This document shows, piece after piece, positions 57,261 through 64,000 of a DNA stretch of 64,000 nt (its first letter is position 1; each line of letters starts with the position of its first letter). The translations under genes and the position numbers were made by a program. This DNA is from Bacteroidales bacterium UBA5287. Lineage in GTDB: Bacteria; Bacteroidota; Bacteroidia; Bacteroidales; Dysgonomonadaceae. A model generated the notes under the pieces. The model was not told the origin of the DNA and did not search any database. It saw only the letters and a list, made by a program, of their open reading frames with translations. The stretch is from the NCBI GenBank assembly GCA_002411345.1, contig DHSL01000017.1, forward strand, positions 172,331 to 236,330, written 5' to 3'.

Positions 57261-57285
57261 AAGTTTAATTTACAAATATGAATAT

Positions 57286-58623
57286 TTATTGAGTTATAAT
57301 ACTCAGTGTATAATTTTCAATTCTCTCAAGCTTCTCATAGGTTAATGATATACTATGAGAATCATACTGTTTGGAATATTCTTTATTTGTATGAATTGAT
57401 TCCGGCAAATCATCAGGCATTAAAATCGACAAGTTTTTGAATGCTAATCTTAATACCTCTGTAAATTTCTCCAATGTCTCATGCTTATTTTGCTGAAAAC
57501 CTACATCTAAAACAACATCTAATTGTTTGATATATGATTCTTCTCCCGTTAAATAAAAAGCAAGTATATTGGGAATCTTAGTAATATCGTCCGAGCCAAA
57601 TTGATAATATTTTGTCGTAGACAAATAACAATCGTCACCAGTATACGATTTATGCCATTCGCTTAATTCGCCAATACCTATGTTCGATAGCTTTTCAATT
57701 ACTTTTTGAATGTCATTGAATATTTTCAGTTTTGTTACATTTGATATAATATACTTGGGCTTCCTTGCAGCCTTTTTTATATATTCATCAGGAGTGTCCT
57801 TTGATGAATTGAAATGCACTTGGTATTTCCAAATGCGTTTAAGGGTGCTTAAATTAATATTTGCATATTTGAAAGAGGCTTTGATTATACCTCTACTAAT
57901 TGATGAGGTATCATTTCTATGAAGATGTTTAACAATGGTAATAAATCTATCATAGTTTAAATATAACGCTAAACCGTAGAAATATGGCAATGTTAATATT
58001 GTCAAGAAAATGGGTAGTAAAAAAGATTTAAGATTTGCAAAAGAGAGTAAAAGTTCATATTCTGTAACAGTCTTGTATGTTACATAACAAATTGCACCCA
58101 ATCCGATTAACCCTAAAATCGTTTTACAAAAAGTAACGACTTTCTCATGTTCGTTATTTTTCTTTGAGGAATGTTCTGCAAAAACTTGCATACTACTGAA
58201 TAGGAATATTACAGGAATAAGCACAAGTTCCCAAATCAGACTTAGTGTATAAAAATTAAATACAAATTCCCAGATTGCGACAACCTTAATATTGTCCTTA
58301 ACTATTTTTGAGAAATAATTTATGTTTTCGGCTTTGTTTGTGTTCATAAATAAAATGATTCCTGAAAATAAAACCCATATACAGGTATCTTTCAGCAATG
58401 ATATCTCCCATAATCCTATTCGTGATAAAAGAAAAACTATAAGTAGCATGTATAACAATATGGAACAATAAGGCAAAATAAGTTCCTTTGCAAAAAAAGT
58501 CTTAATAATCTCAATTATTGACTGTCTTCCATCTTTTGTTCTACATACGAAAATTAGAAAAAAGGATAACCATATAAACAACGCGATTTCTCTTGTCGAG
58601 AATATATTAAATAAGTTGTCCAT
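57286..58623 (-). CDS. Membrane protein of unknown function
   Basis: 445 residues. I do not recognise a family. Six or seven hydrophobic helices lie in the first 230 residues (IALFIWLSFFLIFVC at about 13-27, PYCSILLYMLLIVFLLSRI at about 51-69, then helices near 83-98, 117-150, 168-188 and 203-222). The C-terminal 210 residues are soluble and charged, with predicted helices (FNDIQKVIEKLSNIGIGELS, LEKFTEVLRLAFKNLSILMP). It is on the minus strand, alone, between the IS256 relic and the AbiEii fragment. The setting near defence-type genes is suggestive only. Confidence 0.6.
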   Translation of the reverse strand: MDNLFNIFSTREIALFIWLSFFLIFVCRTKDGRQSIIEIIKTFFAKELILPYCSILLYMLLIVFLLSRIGLWEISLLKDTCIWVLFSGIILFMNTNKAENINYFSKIVKDNIKVVAIWEFVFNFYTLSLIWELVLIPVIFLFSSMQVFAEHSSKKNNEHEKVVTFCKTILGLIGLGAICYVTYKTVTEYELLLSFANLKSFLLPIFLTILTLPYFYGLALYLNYDRFITIVKHLHRNDTSSISRGIIKASFKYANINLSTLKRIWKYQVHFNSSKDTPDEYIKKAARKPKYIISNVTKLKIFNDIQKVIEKLSNIGIGELSEWHKSYTGDDCYLSTTKYYQFGSDDITKIPNILAFYLTGEESYIKQLDVVLDVGFQQNKHETLEKFTEVLRLAFKNLSILMPDDLPESIHTNKEYSKQYDSHSISLTYEKLERIENYTLSIITQ

Positions 58624-58773
58624 CTCTTATTATTGCAATTTCGAATTTGGAAAGCAAATATACCTAATAAAATCATTAACATATTCAATATTTGTTGATG
58701 ATTTTATTCCAATGTCTGCAATAACAATTGAAGTAACATTTCGCCGCCTGCTTTCCAGTATCATTCAAACACC

Positions 58774-59163
58774 CTATGCGAGAATCGGAAACTCTTTATA
58801 GAACCGCAGCAGGGATATGGTTTCTGCCCGTAGTTTTTTACGAACGAATTTCTTCATCTCCTCATCCATTAACTCCCCTAAACCGTTCAGAATACCACGG
58901 TCGCTCATGCTTTCGAGATGATCGATACATTTTTGCATGTAATCAGCCAGTGGCATTTCCATGCGGGTTTCAACAATTTCTTTGTTTATCGGCGTTTGTT
59001 TCTGCATAAAGAACCAACTGTCAAAGATATCACGATTCGTTAATTCTCCACGGTCAAGTAAGGCACAGAGTTTATGAGCGAACATATCCGGAGCAACCAT
59101 AACCTTCATGTTGATACCCAGTAATTTTTTTATTTTGCCAACTCGATATCGAGAACTATTCAT
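58774..59163 (-). pseudogene. C-terminal fragment of an AbiEii/AbiGii-type nucleotidyltransferase toxin
   Basis: 129 residues from an internal ATG. KVMVAPDMFAHKLCALLDRG, then TNRDIFDSWFFMQKQTPINK and EMPLADYMQKCIDHLESMSD match the C-terminal half of AbiEii-like toxins (full length about 270-300 residues). The nucleotidyltransferase core with its GSxxD-type motif is missing. The frame remains open to a TAG at 59278-59280 with no start codon, and the 5' end runs into direct repeat R1 at 59265. No AbiEi antitoxin gene is next to it. It was therefore probably truncated by the event that placed the repeat. Confidence 0.75.
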
Positions 59164-59264
59164 TGGAATTATTTCAATGTTTAGTTCACAAAAAATTAAT
59201 GAAATAATGCTGATTCGACCAAATATCTTGTCTTGTTTATGAAATGCACTATATTTATAGCATA

Positions 59265-59387
59265 ATAGAAAAATATCCTAAAAAGAGTATTTTACAAATA
59301 AATTAACTAAACTTGCAGTGGTAAACTTTAGATTGAAGACATACATTTATCAACAATGAACAAACATCTAATTTCATTATTCTTAAT
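59265..59387 (+). repeat. Direct repeat R1 (copy of the GH127 promoter and signal-peptide start)
   Basis: Matches 60195-60320 over about 123 bases, including aataaattaactaaacttgc, the ttagattgaagacata block and the ATG with the first ten codons (MNKHLISLFL) of the GH127 lipoprotein. The match stops sharply after ttattcttaat at 59387. Confidence 0.85.
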
Positions 59388-59390
59388 ATC

Positions 59391-59588
59391 ATGTCACAAA
59401 AAGAAAATTTAGTAAAAGTAAAACTTACAACAGAAAGTGGAATGAGGATTCACTACCAAATAAGCAAAGAAGCTAACGAGAGGGCTATTGAATTGATGAA
59501 TCAAGAAAAGACCAGGACAATTACACATGAACGCAGAACAGAGTTATTCTATCAGGCGATGGATGAATTTCCGGTTGAGAATAAATGA
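59391..59588 (+). CDS. Small charged protein of unknown function
   Basis: 65 residues, MSQKENLVKVKLTTESG onward, strongly charged and predicted soluble, with a helix at about 28-42 (ANERAIELMNQEKTR). No family is recognised. It starts 3 bases after repeat R1 ends, so its present upstream region is the copied GH127 leader; a fused reading from the copied signal peptide is out of frame. Size and context would allow an antitoxin or regulator, but nothing shows this. Confidence 0.45.
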   Translation: MSQKENLVKVKLTTESGMRIHYQISKEANERAIELMNQEKTRTITHERRTELFYQAMDEFPVENK

Positions 59589-59784
59589 GAATAAATCTAA
59601 GACTGCAATAAAGGCGATATTAACGTGAGTTCGAGCTAATATTTTATCTGATGAAAAAGAAAATAATTTCTTATCTCTTATATCTTTATCACAAATCATA
59701 TTTCTTTAAACTTAAGTTAATCACTGCATGTTAATCAATTTTTGATTTATTTTGTCAAAAGTATTATGAATTACTTAAATTTTG

Positions 59785-59792
59785 TACTTTTG
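59785..59792 (+). promoter_or_regulatory. Promoter -7 box of the PH-domain gene
   Basis: TACTTTTG matches TAnnTTTG, 25 bases before the ATG at 59818; no clear -33 element. Confidence 0.5.
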
Positions 59793-59817
59793 AAGCAAAT
59801 CTAAAAACAATAAAATC

Positions 59818-60198
59818 ATGGGACTATTTTCAGCTTTAATTGGTAATGCAAGCACCGTTAGCAAAGAACATTTAGAGGATAAATATGGAAAACTCCTCAC
59901 TGAGGATGAAGAGATAGAATTAGGATTCAAGCTTGTGCGTGATACATTTATTTTCACAAACAAAAGATTAATTCTGGTTGATGTGCAAGGAATAGCGGGA
60001 AGTAAAACTGAATATAAATCAATTGCTTATAGAAGTATTTCACGTTTTAGCATCGAAAGTGCAGGGACTTTTGACTTGGATGCTGAACTAAAGATTTGGG
60101 TTTCAAGCGAAACAACTCCAAGCATTACAAAGCAATTCAACAAATCGGTGAATGTTTATGAGGTGCAAAAGCTATTAGCTCATCATGTTTTGAAATAG
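59818..60198 (+). CDS. Bacterial PH-domain protein (bPH_1 type)
   Basis: 126 residues, the size of a single-domain bacterial pleckstrin-homology protein (Pfam bPH_1, formerly DUF1696). Markers are EHLEDKYGKLLTEDEEIELG, FKLVRDTFIFTNKRLILVDV, the YKSIAYRSISRFSIESAG strand pair and a C-terminal helix VYEVQKLLAHHVL. Members are cytosolic and of unknown role, often linked to stress genes. It is carried with the 65-residue gene in the segment bounded by direct repeats R1 and R2. Confidence 0.85.
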   Translation: MGLFSALIGNASTVSKEHLEDKYGKLLTEDEEIELGFKLVRDTFIFTNKRLILVDVQGIAGSKTEYKSIAYRSISRFSIESAGTFDLDAELKIWVSSETTPSITKQFNKSVNVYEVQKLLAHHVLK

Positions 60199-60320
60199 AA
60201 AATATTCTAAAACCTATTTATTACAAATAAATTAACTAAACTTGCAGTAATAATCTTTAGATTGAAGACATACAATAATTTATCAACAATGAACAAATAT
60301 CTAATTTCATTATTCTTAAT
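60195..60320 (+). repeat. Direct repeat R2 (native GH127 leader)
   Basis: The copy that is functionally attached to the GH127 gene; it contains its ATG at 60289. About 930 bases separate R1 and R2. Confidence 0.85.
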
Positions 60321-62148
60321 TCTTATTGTTTTAAGTTGTGCAACAACAAAGAATAAAGAATCCTCATCATCCAAGATAATAAACCAAGTAAATTTTTCGA
60401 ATGTAAAAATTACAGATAACTTTTGGGCACCAAGGTTGAAAAGTCATGTAACAACCACACTTCCTGTTTGTATTGATCAAATAGAAAATAAAACCGGAAG
60501 AATTCGTAATTTTGAAAATGCGGCAATTGGAGCTGGAGAACATTCAGGTATTTTTTTTGACGACTCTGATGTTTATAAAGCATTGGAAGGCATGGCTTAT
60601 AGTCTTATAAATAACCCAAATCCTGAACTTGAAAAAAAATGTGATGAGTGGATTGATAAATTCGCTAAAGCACAACAACCTGATGGATATATTAATACCT
60701 ACTACACCTTAACAGGTTTGGATAAGCGCTGGGATAATATGGATAAGCATGAAATGTATTGTGCCGGCCATATGATTGAGGCTGCAGTAGCTTACTATAA
60801 AGCCACAGGAAAAACAAAGCTTTTAGATGTTTCAATCCGGATGGCTGATCATATGATGAATATATTTGGACCTGAAAAAAGACATTGGGTGCCAGGACAC
60901 GAAGAAATAGAGCTGGCACTGGTGAAACTCTTTGAGGTAACCAAAGAAAAAAAGTATCTTGATTTTGCTTATTGGTTGCTCGAAGAGCGCGGACATGGTT
61001 ATGGAAGTAAAGGCCGGGAAGGTGAATGGGATCCGATACATTATCAGGATGTAATGCCTGTAAAAGACTTGGAAGAGATACACGGACATGCGGTACGCGC
61101 AATGTATCTTTTCTGTGGTATGGCAGATGTTGCTCCGCTGAAACAGGATACAGCATATATTCAAGCCTTAAATCGTTTGTGGGATGATGTTGTACTTAAG
61201 AAAATGTATATAACCGGCGGTATCGGTTCATCGGGACATAACGAAGGATTTACAGTACCTTATGACTTGCCAAATTACGATGCTTACTGCGAAACATGTG
61301 CTTCGGTAGGAATGGTGTTTTGGAATTCCAGAATGCACAGATTAACCGGCGACTCAAAATATATTGACATATTAGAGCGCTCGTTGTACAATGGTGCTCT
61401 TGCAGGAGTTTCTTTAAAGGGTGATCGTTTTTTCTACGTGAATCCATTAGCATCGCATGGTGATCATCACCGGAAAGAATGGTATGGAACTGCTTGTTGT
61501 CCCAGTCAGATTTCACGCTTTTTACCATCTATCGGAAACTATATTTATGGGGTATCGGATAATGCTGTATGGGTAAATCTTTACATAGGCAATAATGCTG
61601 AAATCAAAACTGGTAAAGATAACTTCATCATATCTCAGGAGACTGATTATCCTTGGAATGGAACCGTAAAATTAAGTATCAATTTACTTAAAAAACCAAT
61701 TAAAAAAGAAATTCGATTGCGCATTCCTGAATGGTGCAAGCAGTATTCTATTGCTATCAATGGCAAAAGAGTTGAAAACATTCCTGTTGAAAAAGGATTT
61801 GCAGTGATTAACAGAAAATGGCATAACTCTGACAACCTGACACTAACCCTTGACATGCCAATTGAAGTTGTTGAAGATGATCCAAGAGTTAAAGAGAATA
61901 TTGGTAAAAGAGCTATTCAGCGCGGACCTTTGGTATATTGTATGGAAGAAACTGATAACCGCTTGTTTGATGAATTGAAACTTTCTTCCAACTCTGAATT
62001 TGATTCAACATTTAATCCTACACTTTTAAATGGAATAACTTCTATTAAGGCTGTCACAGGAAATCAAACAATTACTCTTATTCCTTATTATTCCTGGGAT
62101 AATAGAGAAGCAGGACAAATGAAAGTATGGATTGATTATAAAGAATAA
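60289..62148 (+). CDS. GH127 beta-L-arabinofuranosidase-like lipoprotein
   Basis: 619 residues from the ATG at 60289; an upstream ATG at 60262 is in frame but spoils the signal peptide. The lipoprotein signal ends VLSC (Cys17). The (alpha/alpha)6 barrel has FWAPRLKSHVTTTLPVCIDQ, then GYINTYYTL, GHMIEAAVAYY and HAVRAMYLF. The metal-binding and catalytic cluster of the family is in NYDAYCETCASVGMVFWNSR (Glu and Cys) and GTACCPSQISRFL (Cys nucleophile). GH127 enzymes remove beta-L-arabinofuranose from plant glycoproteins at the cell surface. No SusC/SusD or other glycosidase is adjacent, so it is isolated within the island. Confidence 0.92.
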   Translation: MNKYLISLFLILIVLSCATTKNKESSSSKIINQVNFSNVKITDNFWAPRLKSHVTTTLPVCIDQIENKTGRIRNFENAAIGAGEHSGIFFDDSDVYKALEGMAYSLINNPNPELEKKCDEWIDKFAKAQQPDGYINTYYTLTGLDKRWDNMDKHEMYCAGHMIEAAVAYYKATGKTKLLDVSIRMADHMMNIFGPEKRHWVPGHEEIELALVKLFEVTKEKKYLDFAYWLLEERGHGYGSKGREGEWDPIHYQDVMPVKDLEEIHGHAVRAMYLFCGMADVAPLKQDTAYIQALNRLWDDVVLKKMYITGGIGSSGHNEGFTVPYDLPNYDAYCETCASVGMVFWNSRMHRLTGDSKYIDILERSLYNGALAGVSLKGDRFFYVNPLASHGDHHRKEWYGTACCPSQISRFLPSIGNYIYGVSDNAVWVNLYIGNNAEIKTGKDNFIISQETDYPWNGTVKLSINLLKKPIKKEIRLRIPEWCKQYSIAINGKRVENIPVEKGFAVINRKWHNSDNLTLTLDMPIEVVEDDPRVKENIGKRAIQRGPLVYCMEETDNRLFDELKLSSNSEFDSTFNPTLLNGITSIKAVTGNQTITLIPYYSWDNREAGQMKVWIDYKE

Positions 62149-62282
62149 AAATGAAATCTTTTGCATACACAATGAAAGTTGATTGACTAATAACTTTTTT
62201 TATTTATTTTTTTTGTGTGTTGACCTGACAGTACAAGCTCTCAGTTCAATAGATATCGCAATCACAGAAAAGAAAGGTTTAG

Positions 62283-62328
62283 AAATAAATAAACTAAACT
62301 TACTGTGTTAAAATTTAGATTGAAGACA
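62283..62328 (+). repeat. Third, partial copy R3 of the GH127-leader repeat
   Basis: AAATAAATAAACTAAACTTA, then a block matching tttagattgaagacat, corresponds to the middle of R1 and R2. It lies 135 bases after the GH127 stop. Confidence 0.7.
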
Positions 62329-62361
62329 TTCACTCGAAGTATTTTCAACGCAAAAAGATAA

Positions 62362-62431
62362 AACTATTTCAACTTTTTTTGATGTAATATTCTTTCTCTT
62401 TTCTATAGCAGTTGTAAAATAACTTTTATTT
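62362..62431 (-). repeat. Inverted repeat copy B of the approximately 80-base element
   Basis: Reverse complement matches 51066-51147 (see copy A). It lies in the 400-base gap between GH127 and the methyltransferase genes, which otherwise holds R3 and the promoter at 62485. Confidence 0.75.
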
Positions 62432-62484
62432 TTTTACTACTCTGTTTTTTGAAGGCTAATATAAATTTTAGATAATAAATTAGA

Positions 62485-62515
62485 TTTGAATTAAAATTTT
62501 AATTAATTATCTTTG
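62485..62515 (+). promoter_or_regulatory. Promoter of the methyltransferase genes
   Basis: TTTG at 62485-62488, a 19-base spacer and TATCTTTG at 62508-62515, both exact to consensus; 38 bases before the short ORF at 62553. Confidence 0.7.
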
Positions 62516-62552
62516 TTGAAAACTCATAAAATTGAAATCAAATAACATTAAT

Positions 62553-62657
62553 ATGGCATCATTAAAACATTATATAGAGCTAAAACTGCATCATGTTTCG
62601 ATCGGAACCTATCATAGTCAAGTAAAAGAACAATGGAATAAATCCAGAAATAGTTAA
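62553..62657 (+). CDS. Short leader-like ORF before the methyltransferase
   Basis: 34 codons: [15 protein letters not shown], then [15 protein letters not shown] and a short end. It lies between a strong promoter and the methyltransferase start, 50 bases upstream of it, so it is probably transcribed with it. It may be a leader peptide, a small regulator or the remnant of a longer gene; I do not recognise it. Confidence 0.35.
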   Translation: MASLKHYIELKLHHVSIGTYHSQVKEQWNKSRNS

Positions 62658-62707
62658 GTATAGAAATAGTAAATGCTACTATTTTTTTAAAATTATCAAT
62701 TAAAAAA

Positions 62708-63709
62708 ATGAATTTAATTAGTCTTTTTAGCGGTGCAGGGGGTCTCGATTTAGGTTTTCACAAGGCTGGTTTTAAAACTATTATTGCCAATGAATTTGAT
62801 GATAAAATTTGTCCTACATTTAGGTTGAATTTTCCTGATGTTAAACTTTTAGATAGAGATATTAGGAATATTGACTCATCTGAATTTCCAGACAACATTG
62901 ATGGAATTATTGGTGGTCCTCCATGTCAATCGTGGAGTGAAGCAGGCTCCTTGAAAGGTATTAAAGATGCTCGTGGTCAACTATTTTACGAATACATCCG
63001 CATAATAAAAGACAAACAACCACTTTTTTTTCTGGCAGAAAATGTTTCTGGAATGTTAGCACAACGTCATTCTGCTGCAGTAAAAAACTTTCTAAGTTTA
63101 TTTGACGATGCGGGTTATGATGTTTATCTAAAACTGTTGAATGCTAAAGACTTTGATGTTGCTGAAGATAGACAAAGAGTCTTTTATATTGGTTTTAGAA
63201 AAGATTTAAGAATTACAAATTTTGAATTTCCTAAGCCATTACATCATAGACCTACATTAAAAGAATGCATTTGGGATTTAAAAGATTCAGCCATTCCTGC
63301 AAAAACAAAAAACAAAACAAACGGGATGGATTGCAAAGTATTGAATCACGAATACTTTATTGGAGATTATTCACCAATTTTTATGTCTCGGAATAGAGTT
63401 CGCTCTTGGGATGAACCAGCTTTTACTGTCCAAGCAAGCGGTCGTCAATGCCAACTACATCCTCAAGCACCAAAAATGGTTAAAGTAGGGGTTAATAAAC
63501 AAATGTTTGTTGAAGGATCAGAAACATTATATCGACGTATGACAGTAAGAGAAGTTGCTAGAATTCAAGGATTCCCTGATGATTTTGAATTCATTTACAA
63601 TGATGTCAACTATGGGTATAAAATGATAGGAAATGCAGTACCTGTAAATTTAGCTTTTCACGTAGCACTAGAAATAAAGAATACTCTTAAATCAAAAGGA
63701 ATAGAATAA
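62708..63709 (+). CDS. DNA cytosine-5 methyltransferase
   Basis: 333 residues, complete. Motif [17 protein letters not shown] (about residues 7-22); motif IV with the catalytic Cys in [13 protein letters not shown] (about 75-87); motif [11 protein letters not shown]; motif [15 protein letters not shown]; motifs IX and [21 protein letters not shown] and [20 protein letters not shown]. The target-recognition region between VIII and IX is short (about residues 190-265), so one short DNA target is likely. It is followed after 13 bases by a second enzyme of the same class, suggesting a restriction-modification locus whose nuclease lies beyond the window. Confidence 0.93.
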   Translation: MNLISLFSGAGGLDLGFHKAGFKTIIANEFDDKICPTFRLNFPDVKLLDRDIRNIDSSEFPDNIDGIIGGPPCQSWSEAGSLKGIKDARGQLFYEYIRIIKDKQPLFFLAENVSGMLAQRHSAAVKNFLSLFDDAGYDVYLKLLNAKDFDVAEDRQRVFYIGFRKDLRITNFEFPKPLHHRPTLKECIWDLKDSAIPAKTKNKTNGMDCKVLNHEYFIGDYSPIFMSRNRVRSWDEPAFTVQASGRQCQLHPQAPKMVKVGVNKQMFVEGSETLYRRMTVREVARIQGFPDDFEFIYNDVNYGYKMIGNAVPVNLAFHVALEIKNTLKSKGIE

Positions 63710-63722
63710 CTATTATTGTTGT

Positions 63723-64000
63723 ATGAATGTTGCATCATTTTTCGCTGGTTGCGGTGGTCTTGATCTCGGTTTTGAACAAGCTGGTTTTGATGTAGTATGG
63801 GCAAATGAAAATGACTTGACAATTCATAAAACTTATAAAATTAATCATCCTAAAACAATTCTCTGTGAGAAAGATATTCAATCCATAACGGTAAATGATA
63901 TTCCTGATTGTGACGGTTTTATTGGTGGACCACCTTGTCAATCTTGGAGTGTAGGTGGTAAACAACTTGGATTAAAAGTAAGCATTCGGTCTACTCCGTC
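63723..64000 (+). CDS. Second DNA cytosine-5 methyltransferase, cut by the window end
   Basis: The first 92 codons are visible. Motif I is FFAGCGGLDLGFEQAGF and motif IV is [17 protein letters not shown], both intact. It overlaps nothing and starts 13 bases after the first methyltransferase, probably in one transcript. The last residues (KVSIRSTPS) do not match the motif that normally follows LGL (an Asp-x-Arg-Gly-x-Leu segment), so the family match appears to end about 23 bases before the window edge. Confidence 0.85.
   Translation, partial: MNVASFFAGCGGLDLGFEQAGFDVVWANENDLTIHKTYKINHPKTILCEKDIQSITVNDIPDCDGFIGGPPCQSWSVGGKQLGLKVSIRSTP

Noticed and set aside
56040..57268. Target-site duplication around the IS256 relic
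   Set aside because: The eight bases on each side (TGTAGAAA and AAGTTTAA) do not match.
62553..62657. Restriction-modification controller (C protein) gene
   Set aside because: 34 codons are too few for a helix-turn-helix C protein, and no such motif is seen.

Overview
The window is chromosomal DNA of a Bacteroidetes bacterium, most likely of the order Bacteroidales; I cannot name a genus from sequence alone. The evidence is family-level. Complex I genes include a fused nuoCD and lack nuoE, nuoF and nuoG. LpxC is fused to FabZ. There are SusC/TonB-type outer membrane receptors, GH92 and GH127 lipoprotein glycosidases and a BspA-type leucine-rich-repeat lipoprotein. Many genes are preceded by the Bacteroidetes promoter box TAnnTTTG. 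The DNA is AT-rich throughout.

Bases 1-48,150 are mostly ordinary core genome. In order: the end of a zinc glutaminyl-cyclase/M28 peptidase gene and sufE; the proline operon proA-proB-proC; a relic of a TonB-dependent receptor; a PQQ-type sugar dehydrogenase with its own cytochrome c domain; a DUF488 gene and the manganese exporter mntP; an oligopeptidase B-like lipoprotein; an Lrp-type regulator with a cation efflux gene, divergent from metY; an outer membrane beta-barrel receptor; a GH92 mannosidase; and an oligopeptide transporter. Then come the energy-transduction operon exbB-exbD-exbD-tonB with a PstS-like lipoprotein and a TPR protein, and a ten-gene complex I operon on the minus strand (nuoA-B-CD-H-I-J-K-L-M-N). 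An EamA-type transporter follows, then the oxidative citrate branch (aconitase, citrate synthase, isocitrate dehydrogenase), which supplies 2-oxoglutarate for glutamate and so for the proline genes. Last are lpxD, lpxC-fabZ, lpxA, aguA and aguB (lipid A and putrescine synthesis). Two intergenic gaps hold degenerate arrays with an 11-base period.

A tRNA-Pro(GGG) gene at 48,078 marks the edge of an accessory region that runs to the end of the window. It contains a BspA-like lipoprotein with ten homogeneous 23-residue repeats; a dead IS3-family element; a small peptide-maturation-like locus; a dead IS256-family element with nearly intact ends; an unknown membrane protein; a fragment of an AbiEii-type toxin; a small ORF and a bacterial PH-domain protein caught between direct repeats; a GH127 arabinofuranosidase lipoprotein; and two tandem DNA cytosine-5 methyltransferases, the second cut by the window edge.

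The most interesting part is 52,651-56,035. A protein fusing a C39-peptidase-like domain without the expected cysteine, a VKOR domain and a thioredoxin domain is followed by an unlisted 30-codon GG-leader peptide gene with a four-residue tail, a hairpin terminator, a TlpA-like thioredoxin protein, and a second, decayed copy of the peptide gene. It looks like a minimal or degrading GG-leader peptide system built on disulfide chemistry. An approximately 80-base inverted repeat at 51,066 and 62,362 brackets this part of the island.
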